NCBI RefSeq assembly: GCF_016650695.1
Contig: NZ_JAEKFH010000007.1
Coordinates: 124,001-188,000, forward strand
DNA from: Pseudomonas sp. TH41
Lineage (GTDB): Bacteria; Pseudomonadota; Gammaproteobacteria; Pseudomonadales; Pseudomonadaceae
Direction: 5' to 3'
Length of the DNA stretch: 64,000 nt
Shown: positions 35,137 to 43,326 of the stretch, one piece after another
Position numbering within the stretch: position 1 is the first letter of the stretch
Layout of the letters: every line of letters begins with the position of its first letter
Translations under genes and position numbers: made by a program
The notes under the pieces: generated by a model
What the model was told of the DNA's origin: nothing
Seen by the model: only the letters and a program-made list of their open reading frames with translations
The model's database searches: none

Positions 35137-36912
35137 TTACTCAGCCTTTGGTGTTTCGCGCAGACGAATGTGCAATTCGCGCAGCGCCTTGGCATCTACG
35201 GCCCCCGGAGCTTGAGTCATGACGTCAGCCGCGCTCTGGGTTTTCGGGAAAGCGATCACTTCACGGATCGACTGGGCGCCGGTCATCAGCATGACCAGAC
35301 GGTCCAGGCCGAAGGCCAGGCCACCGTGCGGCGGCGCGCCATATTTCAGGGCGTCGAGCAGGAAGCCGAATTTCTCTTCCTGTTCCGCTTCATTGATACC
35401 CAACAGGCGGAACACCGTCTGCTGCATTTCCTTGCGGTGGATACGGATCGAACCGCCACCCAGCTCGGTGCCGTTCAGGACCATGTCGTAGGCACGGGAC
35501 AGAGCGGTCGCCGGGTTGGCTTCCAGTTCTTCCGGCGTGCACTTCGGCGCGGTGAACGGGTGGTGCAAGGCGGTGAAGCTGCCGTCGTCGTTCTCTTCGA
35601 ACATCGGGAAGTCGACAACCCACATTGGCGCCCACTTGCAGGTCAGCAGGTCCAGGTCGTTGCCGACCTTGATCCGCAGTGCACCCAAGGCTTCGCTGAC
35701 GATCTTGGCCTTGTCGGCACCGAAGAACACGATGTCGCCATCGACTGCGCCAACACGATCGAGGATCACATTGAGGTTGGCTTCAGGGATATTTTTGACA
35801 ATAGGCGATTGCAGCCCCTCGACGCCCTTCGCGCGCTCGTTGACCTTGATGTACGCCAGGCCCTTGGCACCGTAGATGCCGACGAACTTGGTGTAGTCGT
35901 CGATTTGCTTGCGCGGCATGCTCGCCCCGCCAGGTACGCGCAAGGCGGCAATGCGGCATTTCGGGTCGTTGGCCGGGCCGCTGAAGACTTTGAAGTCGAC
36001 TTCTTTCAGTTGGTCGGCGACGTCAACCAGTTCCAGCGGGTTACGCAGGTCCGGCTTGTCGGAACCGTAACGACGCATGGCCTCTTCGAAGGTCATGTGC
36101 GGGAATTCGCCGAATTCCAGATCCAGCACTTCCTTGAACAGGTTGCGGATCATGCCTTCGGTGATGGCGATGATGTCTTTTTCATCGAGGAAGCTGGTCT
36201 CGATATCGATCTGAGTGAACTCAGGCTGACGGTCTGCACGCAGGTCTTCGTCGCGGAAGCACTTGGCGATCTGGTAGTAACGATCGAAGCCAGCCACCAT
36301 CAGCAGTTGCTTGAACAGCTGTGGCGATTGCGGCAAGGCGAAGAAGGAACCGGCGTGGGTACGGCTCGGCACCAGGTAGTCGCGAGCGCCTTCCGGGGTA
36401 GCACGGGTCAGGATCGGCGTCTCGACGTCGAGGAAGCCGTTCTCGTCCAGGTAGCGACGGATGCTGGTGGTCATACGCGAACGCAGACGCAGCTTCTCGA
36501 GCATTTCCGGGCGACGCAGGTCGAGGAAGCGATAGCGCAGGCGGGTTTCTTCGCCGACGTCGGAGAACTCGTTGAGCGGGAACGGCGGGGTTTCCGATTC
36601 GTTCAGTACTTCCAGTTCGTAACCCAGCACTTCGATCATGCCCGACGCCATGTTGGCGTTGGTGGCACCGGCCGGACGCAGGCGCACCTTGCCGGTGACC
36701 TTGACCACGTACTCGCTGCGCACGCGGTCGGCGACGGCGAAGGTTTCAGCGCGGTCCGGGTCGAACACCACCTGGGCCAGACCATCACGATCACGGATAT
36801 CGAGGAAAATCACCCCACCGTGGTCACGGCGACGGTGAACCCATCCGCAAAGGGTAATTTCCTGGCCTTCCAGGGCTTCGTTCAGTTGGCCGCAATAATG
36901 GCTGCGCATCAT
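35137..36912 (-). CDS. aspS: Aspartyl-tRNA synthetase
   Basis: A 591-residue bacterial-type class IIb synthetase with an N-terminal OB anticodon-binding domain (CGWVHRRRDHGGVIFLDIRD), motif 2 (FRDEDLRADRQPEFTQID), the bacterial GAD insertion domain (about 290-420) and motif 3 (GLAFGLDRLVMLMTG). It charges tRNA-Asp; in Pseudomonas it is known to be non-discriminating and also misacylates tRNA-Asn for GatCAB. The start may be either of two adjacent ATGs (36912 or 36909). Confidence 0.97.
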   Translation of the reverse strand: MMRSHYCGQLNEALEGQEITLCGWVHRRRDHGGVIFLDIRDRDGLAQVVFDPDRAETFAVADRVRSEYVVKVTGKVRLRPAGATNANMASGMIEVLGYELEVLNESETPPFPLNEFSDVGEETRLRYRFLDLRRPEMLEKLRLRSRMTTSIRRYLDENGFLDVETPILTRATPEGARDYLVPSRTHAGSFFALPQSPQLFKQLLMVAGFDRYYQIAKCFRDEDLRADRQPEFTQIDIETSFLDEKDIIAITEGMIRNLFKEVLDLEFGEFPHMTFEEAMRRYGSDKPDLRNPLELVDVADQLKEVDFKVFSGPANDPKCRIAALRVPGGASMPRKQIDDYTKFVGIYGAKGLAYIKVNERAKGVEGLQSPIVKNIPEANLNVILDRVGAVDGDIVFFGADKAKIVSEALGALRIKVGNDLDLLTCKWAPMWVVDFPMFEENDDGSFTALHHPFTAPKCTPEELEANPATALSRAYDMVLNGTELGGGSIRIHRKEMQQTVFRLLGINEAEQEEKFGFLLDALKYGAPPHGGLAFGLDRLVMLMTGAQSIREVIAFPKTQSAADVMTQAPGAVDAKALRELHIRLRETPKAE

Positions 36913-37032
36913 GGTCGTGGTTTCACTTCTCGTAATTCGAAATTCGGTTGGAGCTCCTGCAGCAGACTCGCCCTTAAGAAAGGTGCTGGATGCTGCAAGC
37001 GCTCACTCGTGTCGTTCAACAGGCTCTAGACC

Positions 37033-37254
37033 CTAGTCAGCTTTGTCGCCGCCGGCCAGGTTCTTCTTTGAACCGGTCTTGAAATCGGTTTCGTACCAGC
37101 CGGTGCCGCTGAGGCGGAAGCCTGGCATGGACAGCATCTTTTTAAGCTCTGGCGCCTGGCAGGCAGGGCAGTCGACCAGCGGTGCTGCGCTGATCTTTTG
37201 AATGGCTTCCAACTGATGACCACAGGAAGCACATTGATAGTCGTACATCGGCAT
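37033..37254 (-). CDS. FmdB-family zinc-ribbon protein
   Basis: A 73-residue protein starting MPMYDYQCASCGHQLE, with a second CPAC pair, which makes a four-cysteine zinc ribbon typical of the FmdB/CxxC_CxxC_SSSS family. Its C terminus is GTGWYETDFKTGSKKN. The function is unknown; it is conserved directly upstream of aspS in pseudomonads. The ATG at 37254 gives the standard N terminus; CCCCC just upstream offers no ribosome-binding site, so initiation may be coupled to upstream translation or be weak. Confidence 0.9.
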   Translation of the reverse strand: MPMYDYQCASCGHQLEAIQKISAAPLVDCPACQAPELKKMLSMPGFRLSGTGWYETDFKTGSKKNLAGGDKAD

Positions 37255-37390
37255 GGGGGTTGTCTCGGCGATCAGATTGCTACCGCACACGCTGGGTTTT
37301 GCGGCAAAGAGCGGGATTATATCCATTAAATGCAGCCTGTGCAGCCGTAAGACTGCACAGACCGACACTCTGCCCATTCCATCGCCATCA

Positions 37391-37729
37391 CTAGCCTGTG
37401 ACGACACAACTCCCTTCCTTCAAGCTGTGCACAACACAGACCACCCGCACCAGCCCGCTGAAGTTCTTCACGCCGCCGTGGCGCAAATGCACTTCGCGGT
37501 CCACATGGGACAACAGCGCACTGACGGAGCAGCAATTGACTTTGGCCATTTGGCCCAAAATATCCCAGTAGACCTGCTCAAGCCGCAAACAGGTGGCAAA
37601 GCCATTCAATCGTACTGATCGGGACAAAGGCTGGGCCAGCCCCATATCGAATTCGCTAACAAATGGATCAATCCTTATCTCCTTGACCGGACTGGCCCTC
37701 TCCTCGCTTCGCCTGTCTTCGTAATCCAT
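37391..37729 (-). CDS. Ribbon-helix-helix domain protein
   Basis: A 112-residue protein. The segment SRSVRLNGFATCLRLEQVYW followed by DILGQMAKVNCCSVSALLSHVDREV fits the RHH_4-type ribbon-helix-helix fold, a possible DNA-binding regulator or toxin-antitoxin relative; no toxin gene is adjacent. I start at the ATG at 37729 because AAGGAG lies about 11 bases upstream; the frame extends to 37801. Target genes are unknown. Confidence 0.75.
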   Translation of the reverse strand: MDYEDRRSEERASPVKEIRIDPFVSEFDMGLAQPLSRSVRLNGFATCLRLEQVYWDILGQMAKVNCCSVSALLSHVDREVHLRHGGVKNFSGLVRVVCVVHSLKEGSCVVTG

Positions 37730-37829
37730 ATCCTTGACACTCCTTTGCCATCCTTGCCTTCTATAAGAACAAAGCCATGTCTTATAAAAGCGCAGGCGCA
37801 AAGGTATATCCAGATGACTTTATGACCAT

Positions 37830-37966
37830 CAACGTAGGATAAGCCAACAACTGTTGGGAGATTGCGGAGAGCGTCCTACGCCCTCGGCGTACCGCCGGAC
37901 TCCCTGATTTGAGTAGCCGCAAGCTTTACTGTTAAATAGGCAGTGTGTCGCCGGTACCTATTTTTT
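37830..37966 (+). ncRNA. Candidate structured small RNA
   Basis: This non-coding stretch can fold densely: GTAGGA with TCCTAC, CCAAC with GTTGG, GGGAG with CTCCC, GGCG with CGCC. It ends in a terminator-like AAATAGG ... CCTATTT with six Ts (37934-37966). It lies in a 353-base gap between the divergent ribbon-helix-helix gene and the cold-shock-domain gene. I see only a weak promoter (TATGAC near 37822). It could instead be part of a leader. I cannot assign it to a known family. Confidence 0.35.
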
Positions 37967-38082
37967 CCGGGTGCTGCGCATAGGCTGATACCAGGTACGT
38001 GCCCAACGCCTCTTATTGTTCTGAAGCGAACCGTGCCTCATCAGCTCTTCCTTGTGATCCGTCTTAACGTGAGTTAATCAAA

Positions 38083-38685
38083 ATGTTGAAAATCGTCCAC
38101 CTGCTAATGGGCGCAGCAGCCTTGCTGCTGTCCTTCATCCCTAGCCTGCGATCCGAAGCTGCTCCTTACCTGCAACAACCTGATGCGCTGTACCTGGCCT
38201 TTTTCGGCCTGCTTAACCTCACCCTGGCTCCGGTCATCCCGTATTGGAACAAAGGTCCGCGTCATCAACTGCAAAACCTGGTCAGTGCCCTGCTCGTGCT
38301 GGCTGTCGTCCTGCAAACCTTGACGCTGATCGCGCCGATGCCTGTCATCGCTGGTCAACCTGCCGTTCTGTTCAGCCTGATTGCTGCCCTGATCGCCGTT
38401 CTTCTGCACCTGGCCATCAGCTTCTACAAATCTTCACCCGCCGCCGCTTCGCCAAGCTATGACATGAGCAATCGCGATACCGGCACCGTCAAGTGGTTCA
38501 ACACCTCCAAAGGCTTTGGCTTTATTTCCCGTGATTCCGGCGATGATATTTTCGTGCATTTCCGCGCTATTCGCGGCGAAGGCCACCGCGTCCTGGTCGA
38601 AGGCCAGCGCGTGGAGTTCTCCGTGATGAATCGTGACAAGGGCCTGCAAGCCGAAGACGTGATCGCCGCATTGCCGCGACGCTGA
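38083..38685 (+). CDS. Membrane protein with C-terminal cold-shock domain
   Basis: The 200-residue protein has about four hydrophobic helices in its first 120 residues (IVHLLMGAAALLLSFIPSL, ALYLAFFGLLNLTLAPVIP, LVSALLVLAVVLQTLTLIA, AVLFSLIAALIAVLLHLAIS). They are followed by a complete cold-shock domain (residues about 130-197) with KGFGFI and IFVHF. The RNA-binding domain would face the cytoplasm from the inner membrane. The place beside slyX matches P. aeruginosa PA0961. No ribosome-binding site better than GTGAG is visible. Confidence 0.9.
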   Translation: MLKIVHLLMGAAALLLSFIPSLRSEAAPYLQQPDALYLAFFGLLNLTLAPVIPYWNKGPRHQLQNLVSALLVLAVVLQTLTLIAPMPVIAGQPAVLFSLIAALIAVLLHLAISFYKSSPAAASPSYDMSNRDTGTVKWFNTSKGFGFISRDSGDDIFVHFRAIRGEGHRVLVEGQRVEFSVMNRDKGLQAEDVIAALPRR

Positions 38686-38695
38686 TTCAAGGCTG

Positions 38696-38735
38696 AAAAA
38701 AACCGCGAGCAGCCAGGCTGTTCGCGGTTTTTTAT
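38696..38735. terminator. Bidirectional terminator between convergent genes
   Basis: AAAAAACCGCGA ... TCGCGGTTTTTT: an 8-10 bp GC-rich stem with A and T runs on either side, between the cold-shock-domain gene and slyX. Confidence 0.9.
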
Positions 38736-38759
38736 TGCCTGTGCTTTGTTAAAAACAGC

Positions 38760-38966
38760 TCAGTAATGCGGCGGTGGCGCTTCTTCTTCAAACGTTTCGA
38801 ACTGGCCGGCCATTTCTTCCTGGCGCTTGAGCAACGCCGTCATTTGCAGTTGCAAACGCTCAACAGCACGCTGCTGCACCGCCAGCACATCACTCAATGC
38901 CTGGATAGTGTCATCCTGAAACGCCAACTGGCTCTCCAGATCGGTAACGCGTTCTTCCAGGCTCAT
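38760..38966 (-). CDS. slyX: SlyX-family protein
   Basis: A 68-residue protein predicted to be nearly all coiled coil (MSLEERVTDLESQLAFQDDT and onward, heptads of hydrophobics) with a proline-rich end (EEEAPPPHY) typical of SlyX. The function is unknown. It starts 4 bases after the HIT gene stop, so the two are one operon. Confidence 0.93.
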   Translation of the reverse strand: MSLEERVTDLESQLAFQDDTIQALSDVLAVQQRAVERLQLQMTALLKRQEEMAGQFETFEEEAPPPHY

Positions 38967-38969
38967 TAC

Positions 38970-39404
38970 TCAACCCTCCAGAAACGTAAAGTTGTCGGTC
39001 AATACCAGGCGCAGCCGTTCGCGAATCGACGCGATCTGCTCTGCACTGTACGGCTTTGCCGGATGCTTACCCCAAACCGGGGCTGGCCAGGCGGCGTCCT
39101 CGCGTTTGCGCACAATCACGTGCATATGCAACTGACTGACAACGTTACCCAAGGTTGCAACATTCATCTTGTCGGCGTCGAACGAGCCTTTGAGCATTTG
39201 CGCCAGTGCGGTTGTTTCCTGCCACAGCAACTGTTGATCTGCGACACCCAACTGAAATATCTCACTGATATCGTCGCGACGTGGCACCAGGATGAACCAG
39301 GGGTAGTTCGAATCATTGGACAAGAGCAGACGGCAGAGCGGGAAGTCCCCGATCGGTAACGTGTCTTGTTGAAGTCGTGGATCTAAAGCGAACACTGTGC
39401 GCAC
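38970..39404 (-). CDS. HIT-domain protein
   Basis: The 144-residue histidine-triad family protein has the motif QLHMHVIVR (His-x-His-x) near residue 93, though the third histidine position seems replaced. HIT proteins are nucleotide hydrolases or transferases; this subgroup, paired with slyX in pseudomonads (PA0959 in P. aeruginosa), has no assigned substrate. Confidence 0.88.
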   Translation of the reverse strand: MRTVFALDPRLQQDTLPIGDFPLCRLLLSNDSNYPWFILVPRRDDISEIFQLGVADQQLLWQETTALAQMLKGSFDADKMNVATLGNVVSQLHMHVIVRKREDAAWPAPVWGKHPAKPYSAEQIASIRERLRLVLTDNFTFLEG

Positions 39405-40310
39405 TCCCGCCGGGTCATCATTTTTAGCTTAGCGCCCATCCCGAGAGACGGCGCACCAAGCGACTGGACGGCAGCATACCTGCGAACGTCGGCTGCTTCA
39501 CGACGAACCATGGTCATGGTCCGCCCGATCCCCCTGGATCAGCCGGACGTACGCCCCGACATGAGACATTTTCCGCTGGAACGCACCACTACAGAACCAG
39601 CAATCGCCGAGAAAACGCCGAAGTGACCGGAAAGTGATGATGCGTCCACACTTAACAATGAGCCCTAACTGTATGAATTCAGTACAGCGATAAAAATTTT
39701 TTGCACCAAAATCGTACAGAGCGTCTACGCTGATTCCGTCGGGTATCCGCCATTTACTCACGTGTGGGGTGAACCGGTAACGTTTTTGAAGGTCGCGCAG
39801 TGTTCCAGGATGGTGCAGCACGATGTAAATCATGGCGTCAAGCCCAAGTGGTAGGTGCTTGAGCCCCCCGGTTTTATGGGGTTTTTACAGCGTCGGCCAG
39901 GTGTTCAGAAAAAAAAACAGCAAATAGCTGTTTTGTGCACGCTTGTTGCATTCACACTCACATCGCCTTTGAGGCAGCCGCTGGAAGTGGACGCCTCAAG
40001 GGAAATAAAAATAGTGGCAGGGTTGCCCGATGGAGATTCAAACGTTTCACCAGGGACTCTTTTTACCGATGTTCAGGCCCTGGAAAACAACGTTAAAGTT
40101 GTCAGTCCGCTTGCGTCGGGGCTGTAAATTTGCGACATCTACCAATCAGTTTGCGACTAGGTCGTAAAGAAGCTGAAAGGTTAGGTACGCAAGTATCGCC
40201 AACATGGTCGGCGTGATATAAGTTTGCGCCGACACAAAAAGAAAGAGCCGCCCAGATAATAAATCAGGTGGGACGGCAGTACTCTTATAAAACCAAAGGA
40301 GCAAATCACG
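39405..40310. other. Long intergenic region upstream of oprD
   Basis: No reading frame here looks like a real protein. Two things stand out. A C-run/G-run hairpin with five Ts (about 39865-39886) could terminate a short plus-strand RNA beginning near 39735, where TTGCAC (-35) and TACGCT (-10) are loosely placed. Near oprD the octamer TTTGCGAC occurs twice (about 40127 and 40150), followed by TTTGCGCCGAC, possible regulator half-sites. The last 60 bases form the oprD leader with AAAGGAG as ribosome-binding site. Confidence 0.4.
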
Positions 40311-41642
40311 ATGCGCGTGATGAAGTGGAGCATGATCGCACTGGCAGTTGCAGCAGCAGCCAGTACTCAGTTGGCAGTAGCCGCACCTTTCGTAAGCGAC
40401 CAGGCAGAAGCCAAAGGTTTTGTTGAAGATAGCAAGCTCGACTTGCTGGTTCGCAACTACTACTACAACCGTAACAAGAAAGACGGCGCAACCGACGACA
40501 AAGACTGGACCCAGGGCATCCAGGGCATGTTCAGCTCTGGCTACACCCAAGGTCTGATCGGTGTTGGCGTTGAAGCTTGGGGTCAACTGGCCATTAAGCT
40601 GGACGGTTCCGACAAATATGCAGGCTCCGGTAACATGACCGTGGGCAATGATGGCGAAGTCAACAACAGCCAGGGTAAAGCCGGCGCTGCCGTCAAGGTA
40701 CGCATTTCCAAGACCGAGCTGAAAGCCGGCGACCTGCAGCCTAGCACCTCCCCGGTATTCGCTGTTGGCGGTTCCCGTATCCTTCATCAAACTGCCAGCG
40801 GTTTCCAACTGCAGAGCAGCGAAGTCAAAGATCTTGACCTCGAAGGCGGTCACTTCTACTCGGCGACCAGCCAGGACAGCAACGCCCGTGATGGCGATCT
40901 GTGGGCTAACTACGCTGGCGTGCAAGCCAACTCCATCGACTACCTCGGTGGCAAGTACGGCATTACCCCAGACCTGAGCGTTTCGCTGTACGGCGCTAAA
41001 CTGGAAGACATCTGGAACCAGTACTACGCCAACGCGAACTACACCCTCGCACTGGGTGGCGACAACTCGATCAACTTCGACGGTAACATCTACAACACCC
41101 GGGACACCGGTAGCGCTAAAGCAGGCGAAATCAACAACACCGCCTACTCGCTGGCCGCTGCTTACTCGTTCCTGAAAGCACACACCGTCACCCTGGGCTT
41201 CCAGAAAGTGAATGGCGATACTCCGTTCGACTATGTCGGCGTGGGTAAAAACAACCGCGGTGGCGACTCGATCTTCCTCGCCAACTCCATCCAGTACTCT
41301 GACTTCAACGCCCCTGGCGAGAAATCGGTACAAGTCCGTTATGACCTGAAAATGGCCGAATACGGCGTACCTGGTCTGAGCTTCATGACCCGTTACGTGA
41401 AAGGTTGGGACATCGACGGTACCAACACACCGGCGGGCAGTGCCTACACCGGCTTCTACGGTGAAGATGGCAAACACCACGAAACCAACGTCGAAGCCAA
41501 GTACGTCGTTCAAACCGGCCCGGCCAAGGATCTGTCCTTCCGTATTCGTCAAGCATGGCATCGCGCCAACCATGACGACGCGTTTGAAGGTAGCGTTGAC
41601 GAGTTCCGTCTGATCGTCGACTACCCGCTGTCGGTTCTGTAA
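40311..41642 (+). CDS. oprD: OprD-family outer-membrane porin
   Basis: A 443-residue protein with a signal peptide (LAVAAAASTQLAVA, cleavage before APFVSD) and an 18-strand porin of the OprD family (family segments GFVEDSKLDLLVRNYYYNR, KAGDLQP and a C terminus EFRLIVDYPLSVL). OprD takes up basic amino acids and small peptides and admits carbapenems in P. aeruginosa. Synteny (aspS, cold-shock, slyX, HIT, oprD) matches the true oprD locus PA0958 rather than its paralogues. AAAGGAG precedes the ATG. Confidence 0.92.
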   Translation: MRVMKWSMIALAVAAAASTQLAVAAPFVSDQAEAKGFVEDSKLDLLVRNYYYNRNKKDGATDDKDWTQGIQGMFSSGYTQGLIGVGVEAWGQLAIKLDGSDKYAGSGNMTVGNDGEVNNSQGKAGAAVKVRISKTELKAGDLQPSTSPVFAVGGSRILHQTASGFQLQSSEVKDLDLEGGHFYSATSQDSNARDGDLWANYAGVQANSIDYLGGKYGITPDLSVSLYGAKLEDIWNQYYANANYTLALGGDNSINFDGNIYNTRDTGSAKAGEINNTAYSLAAAYSFLKAHTVTLGFQKVNGDTPFDYVGVGKNNRGGDSIFLANSIQYSDFNAPGEKSVQVRYDLKMAEYGVPGLSFMTRYVKGWDIDGTNTPAGSAYTGFYGEDGKHHETNVEAKYVVQTGPAKDLSFRIRQAWHRANHDDAFEGSVDEFRLIVDYPLSVL

Positions 41643-41666
41643 TTGCCGAAAGTTAGTTTGCGGTAA

Positions 41667-41701
41667 TAAAAAAAGGCCCATCTTCGGATGGGCCTTTTTT
41701 G
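41667..41701. terminator. Bidirectional terminator between oprD and mscS
   Basis: AAAAAAAGGCCCATC TTCG GATGGGCCTTTTTT: a stable stem closed by a UUCG tetraloop, with A and T runs on both sides, 24 bases after oprD and next to the mscS stop. Confidence 0.95.
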
Positions 41702-41705
41702 TTGC

Positions 41706-42548
41706 TTACTGCACCGCAGACTCCTGAACCACTCGAATCATCCGCTGTGGGAACGGGACTTCAACACCGGCTGTTTTCAAACGATCACGGGATTGTTCGT
41801 TGAACATGAACATCACGTCCCAATAATCCGCCGTCTTTACCCAAACTCGAAGCGAAAGAGTGATCGAACTGTCACCCAGAGTAGAAACCACCGCTTGAGG
41901 CGCCGGATCAGCCAATACGCGCGAATCTTTGGCCAGTTCCAGTAACACTTCACGGGCCTTCTGCAAGTCCGCCTCGTAATCAACGCCCACATCAAACACG
42001 ACTTTACGGGTCGGTTGACGGTTGGTATTGGTGATAATGCCGTTCGACAGATTGCCGTTAGGCACGATGATGGTTTTGTTATCGCCGGTACGCAGTACGG
42101 TATGGAAGATCTGGATGCTGTCGACAGTACCGGCAACACCTTGGGCTTCGATCCAGTCACCAATACGGAACGGACGGAACAACAGAATCAGCACGCCGCC
42201 GGCGAAGTTGGCCAGGCTACCCTGCAAGGCCAGACCGATGGCCAGACCCGCCGCACCGATTGCCGCAACGAACGACGTGGTTTCAACACCAATCATCGAC
42301 GCGACGCTGACAATCAGCAGCACCTTGAGAATGATGTTTGCCAGGCTGCTGATGAACCCTTGCAGCGCCAGGTCGGCGTTGCGCAGCGCCAACAGGCCGC
42401 CGAGCTTTTGTGTCACCTTGTTGATCAGCCACCAGCCGACGGCCAGGGTGATGACCGCCAGGAGCACGCGACTGCCGTACTCCATGATCATCGGGATCCA
42501 GGCTTGTGACGCCTTGACCAAGTTGTCTACTTCGGTATTCAAATCCAT
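41706..42548 (-). CDS. mscS: Small-conductance mechanosensitive channel
   Basis: The 280-residue protein has three membrane helices. The pore helix AAIGAAGLAIGLALQGSLANFAGG has the Gly/Ala pattern of MscS TM3, followed by the beta domain (FRIGDWIEAQGVAGTV) and the C-terminal alpha/beta domain. It opens under hypo-osmotic stress. Size equals that of E. coli MscS. It reads leftward; a degenerate REPIN lies upstream. Confidence 0.94.
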   Translation of the reverse strand: MDLNTEVDNLVKASQAWIPMIMEYGSRVLLAVITLAVGWWLINKVTQKLGGLLALRNADLALQGFISSLANIILKVLLIVSVASMIGVETTSFVAAIGAAGLAIGLALQGSLANFAGGVLILLFRPFRIGDWIEAQGVAGTVDSIQIFHTVLRTGDNKTIIVPNGNLSNGIITNTNRQPTRKVVFDVGVDYEADLQKAREVLLELAKDSRVLADPAPQAVVSTLGDSSITLSLRVWVKTADYWDVMFMFNEQSRDRLKTAGVEVPFPQRMIRVVQESAVQ

Positions 42549-42578
42549 CTTTTTTCTCCTGGGTTAAGCACAATCCGG

Positions 42579-42684
42579 GTGGGAGCGGGCTTGCTCGCGA
42601 AAGCGGTGTGTCATCCAACAGTGATGTCCACTGACACGCCCTCTTCGCGAGCAAGTCGAATCGTCGCACCGCCGCTCCCACAGG
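42579..42684. repeat. REPIN, family A, damaged right copy
   Basis: The left copy is intact (GTGGGAGCGGGCTTGCTCGC). The right copy reads TTCGCGAGCAAG, then an unrelated 17-base stretch (TCGAATCGTCGCACCGC), then CGCTCCCACAGG. So the right palindrome is broken by an insertion or replacement. Confidence 0.8.
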
Positions 42685-42699
42685 TTCCCGCTTCGAAGG

Positions 42700-43185
42700 T
42701 CAGTCGCGGAAGTTGTTGAACTGCAGCGGCATCCCGAATTCCTTGGCCCGCAGCGCCGCAATGGCTTCCTGCAAGTCGTCACGCTTCTTGCCGGTAATGC
42801 GCACCTGCTCGCCCTGAATGGCCGCCTGAACCTTGAGCTTGGCGTCTTTGACGTGAGCGACGATTTTCTTCGCCATCTCTTTGTCGATGCCCTCTTTGAG
42901 GACCGCTTCCTGTTTCATCAGCTTGCCCGAGGCAAAAGCATCCTTGACCTCAAGGCACTGCACGTCGATTTTGCGCTTGACCAGGGCCAGCTTGAGGATC
43001 TCAATCATTGCTTCGAGCTGGAAATCGGCTTCAGCGGTCAGGTTGACGGTCAGGTCCTTTTCCTTGAACTCGAAGCTGCCTTTACCTTTCAGGTCATAAC
43101 GACGATCGAGTTCCTTGACGGCGTTCTCGACCGCGTTGGTGACTTCGTGTTTGTCCAGTTCGGATACCACGTCGAACGACGGCAT
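42700..43185 (-). CDS. yajQ: YajQ-family nucleotide-binding protein
   Basis: A 161-residue protein beginning MPSFDVVSELDKHEVTNAV, two RNP-like domains, full length for the family. YajQ proteins bind nucleotides, and a Xanthomonas homologue acts as a cyclic-di-GMP effector. The start at 43185 has GGAGAG upstream. panE is divergent on its right. Confidence 0.94.
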   Translation of the reverse strand: MPSFDVVSELDKHEVTNAVENAVKELDRRYDLKGKGSFEFKEKDLTVNLTAEADFQLEAMIEILKLALVKRKIDVQCLEVKDAFASGKLMKQEAVLKEGIDKEMAKKIVAHVKDAKLKVQAAIQGEQVRITGKKRDDLQEAIAALRAKEFGMPLQFNNFRD

Positions 43186-43326
43186 GTAATCTCTCCAATA
43201 AAAGGGCGCGTTCAATCACGATAGAGCACGCCTGGCTTGCGGTTAAAATCCGCGCTGATTATAACGGGTCTTTCCCATCATTCACTGCGAGCCTCCCATG
43301 CACGCCTCAAACAGAGCAAAAAGCTG

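Noticed and set aside
39498..39833. 111-codon minus-strand frame upstream of oprD
   Set aside because: Composition is not protein-like, no ribosome-binding site, no family; lies in a region of mixed codon use.
39855..40127. 90-codon plus-strand frame upstream of oprD
   Set aside because: Begins inside a hairpin, no ribosome-binding site and no recognisable sequence.
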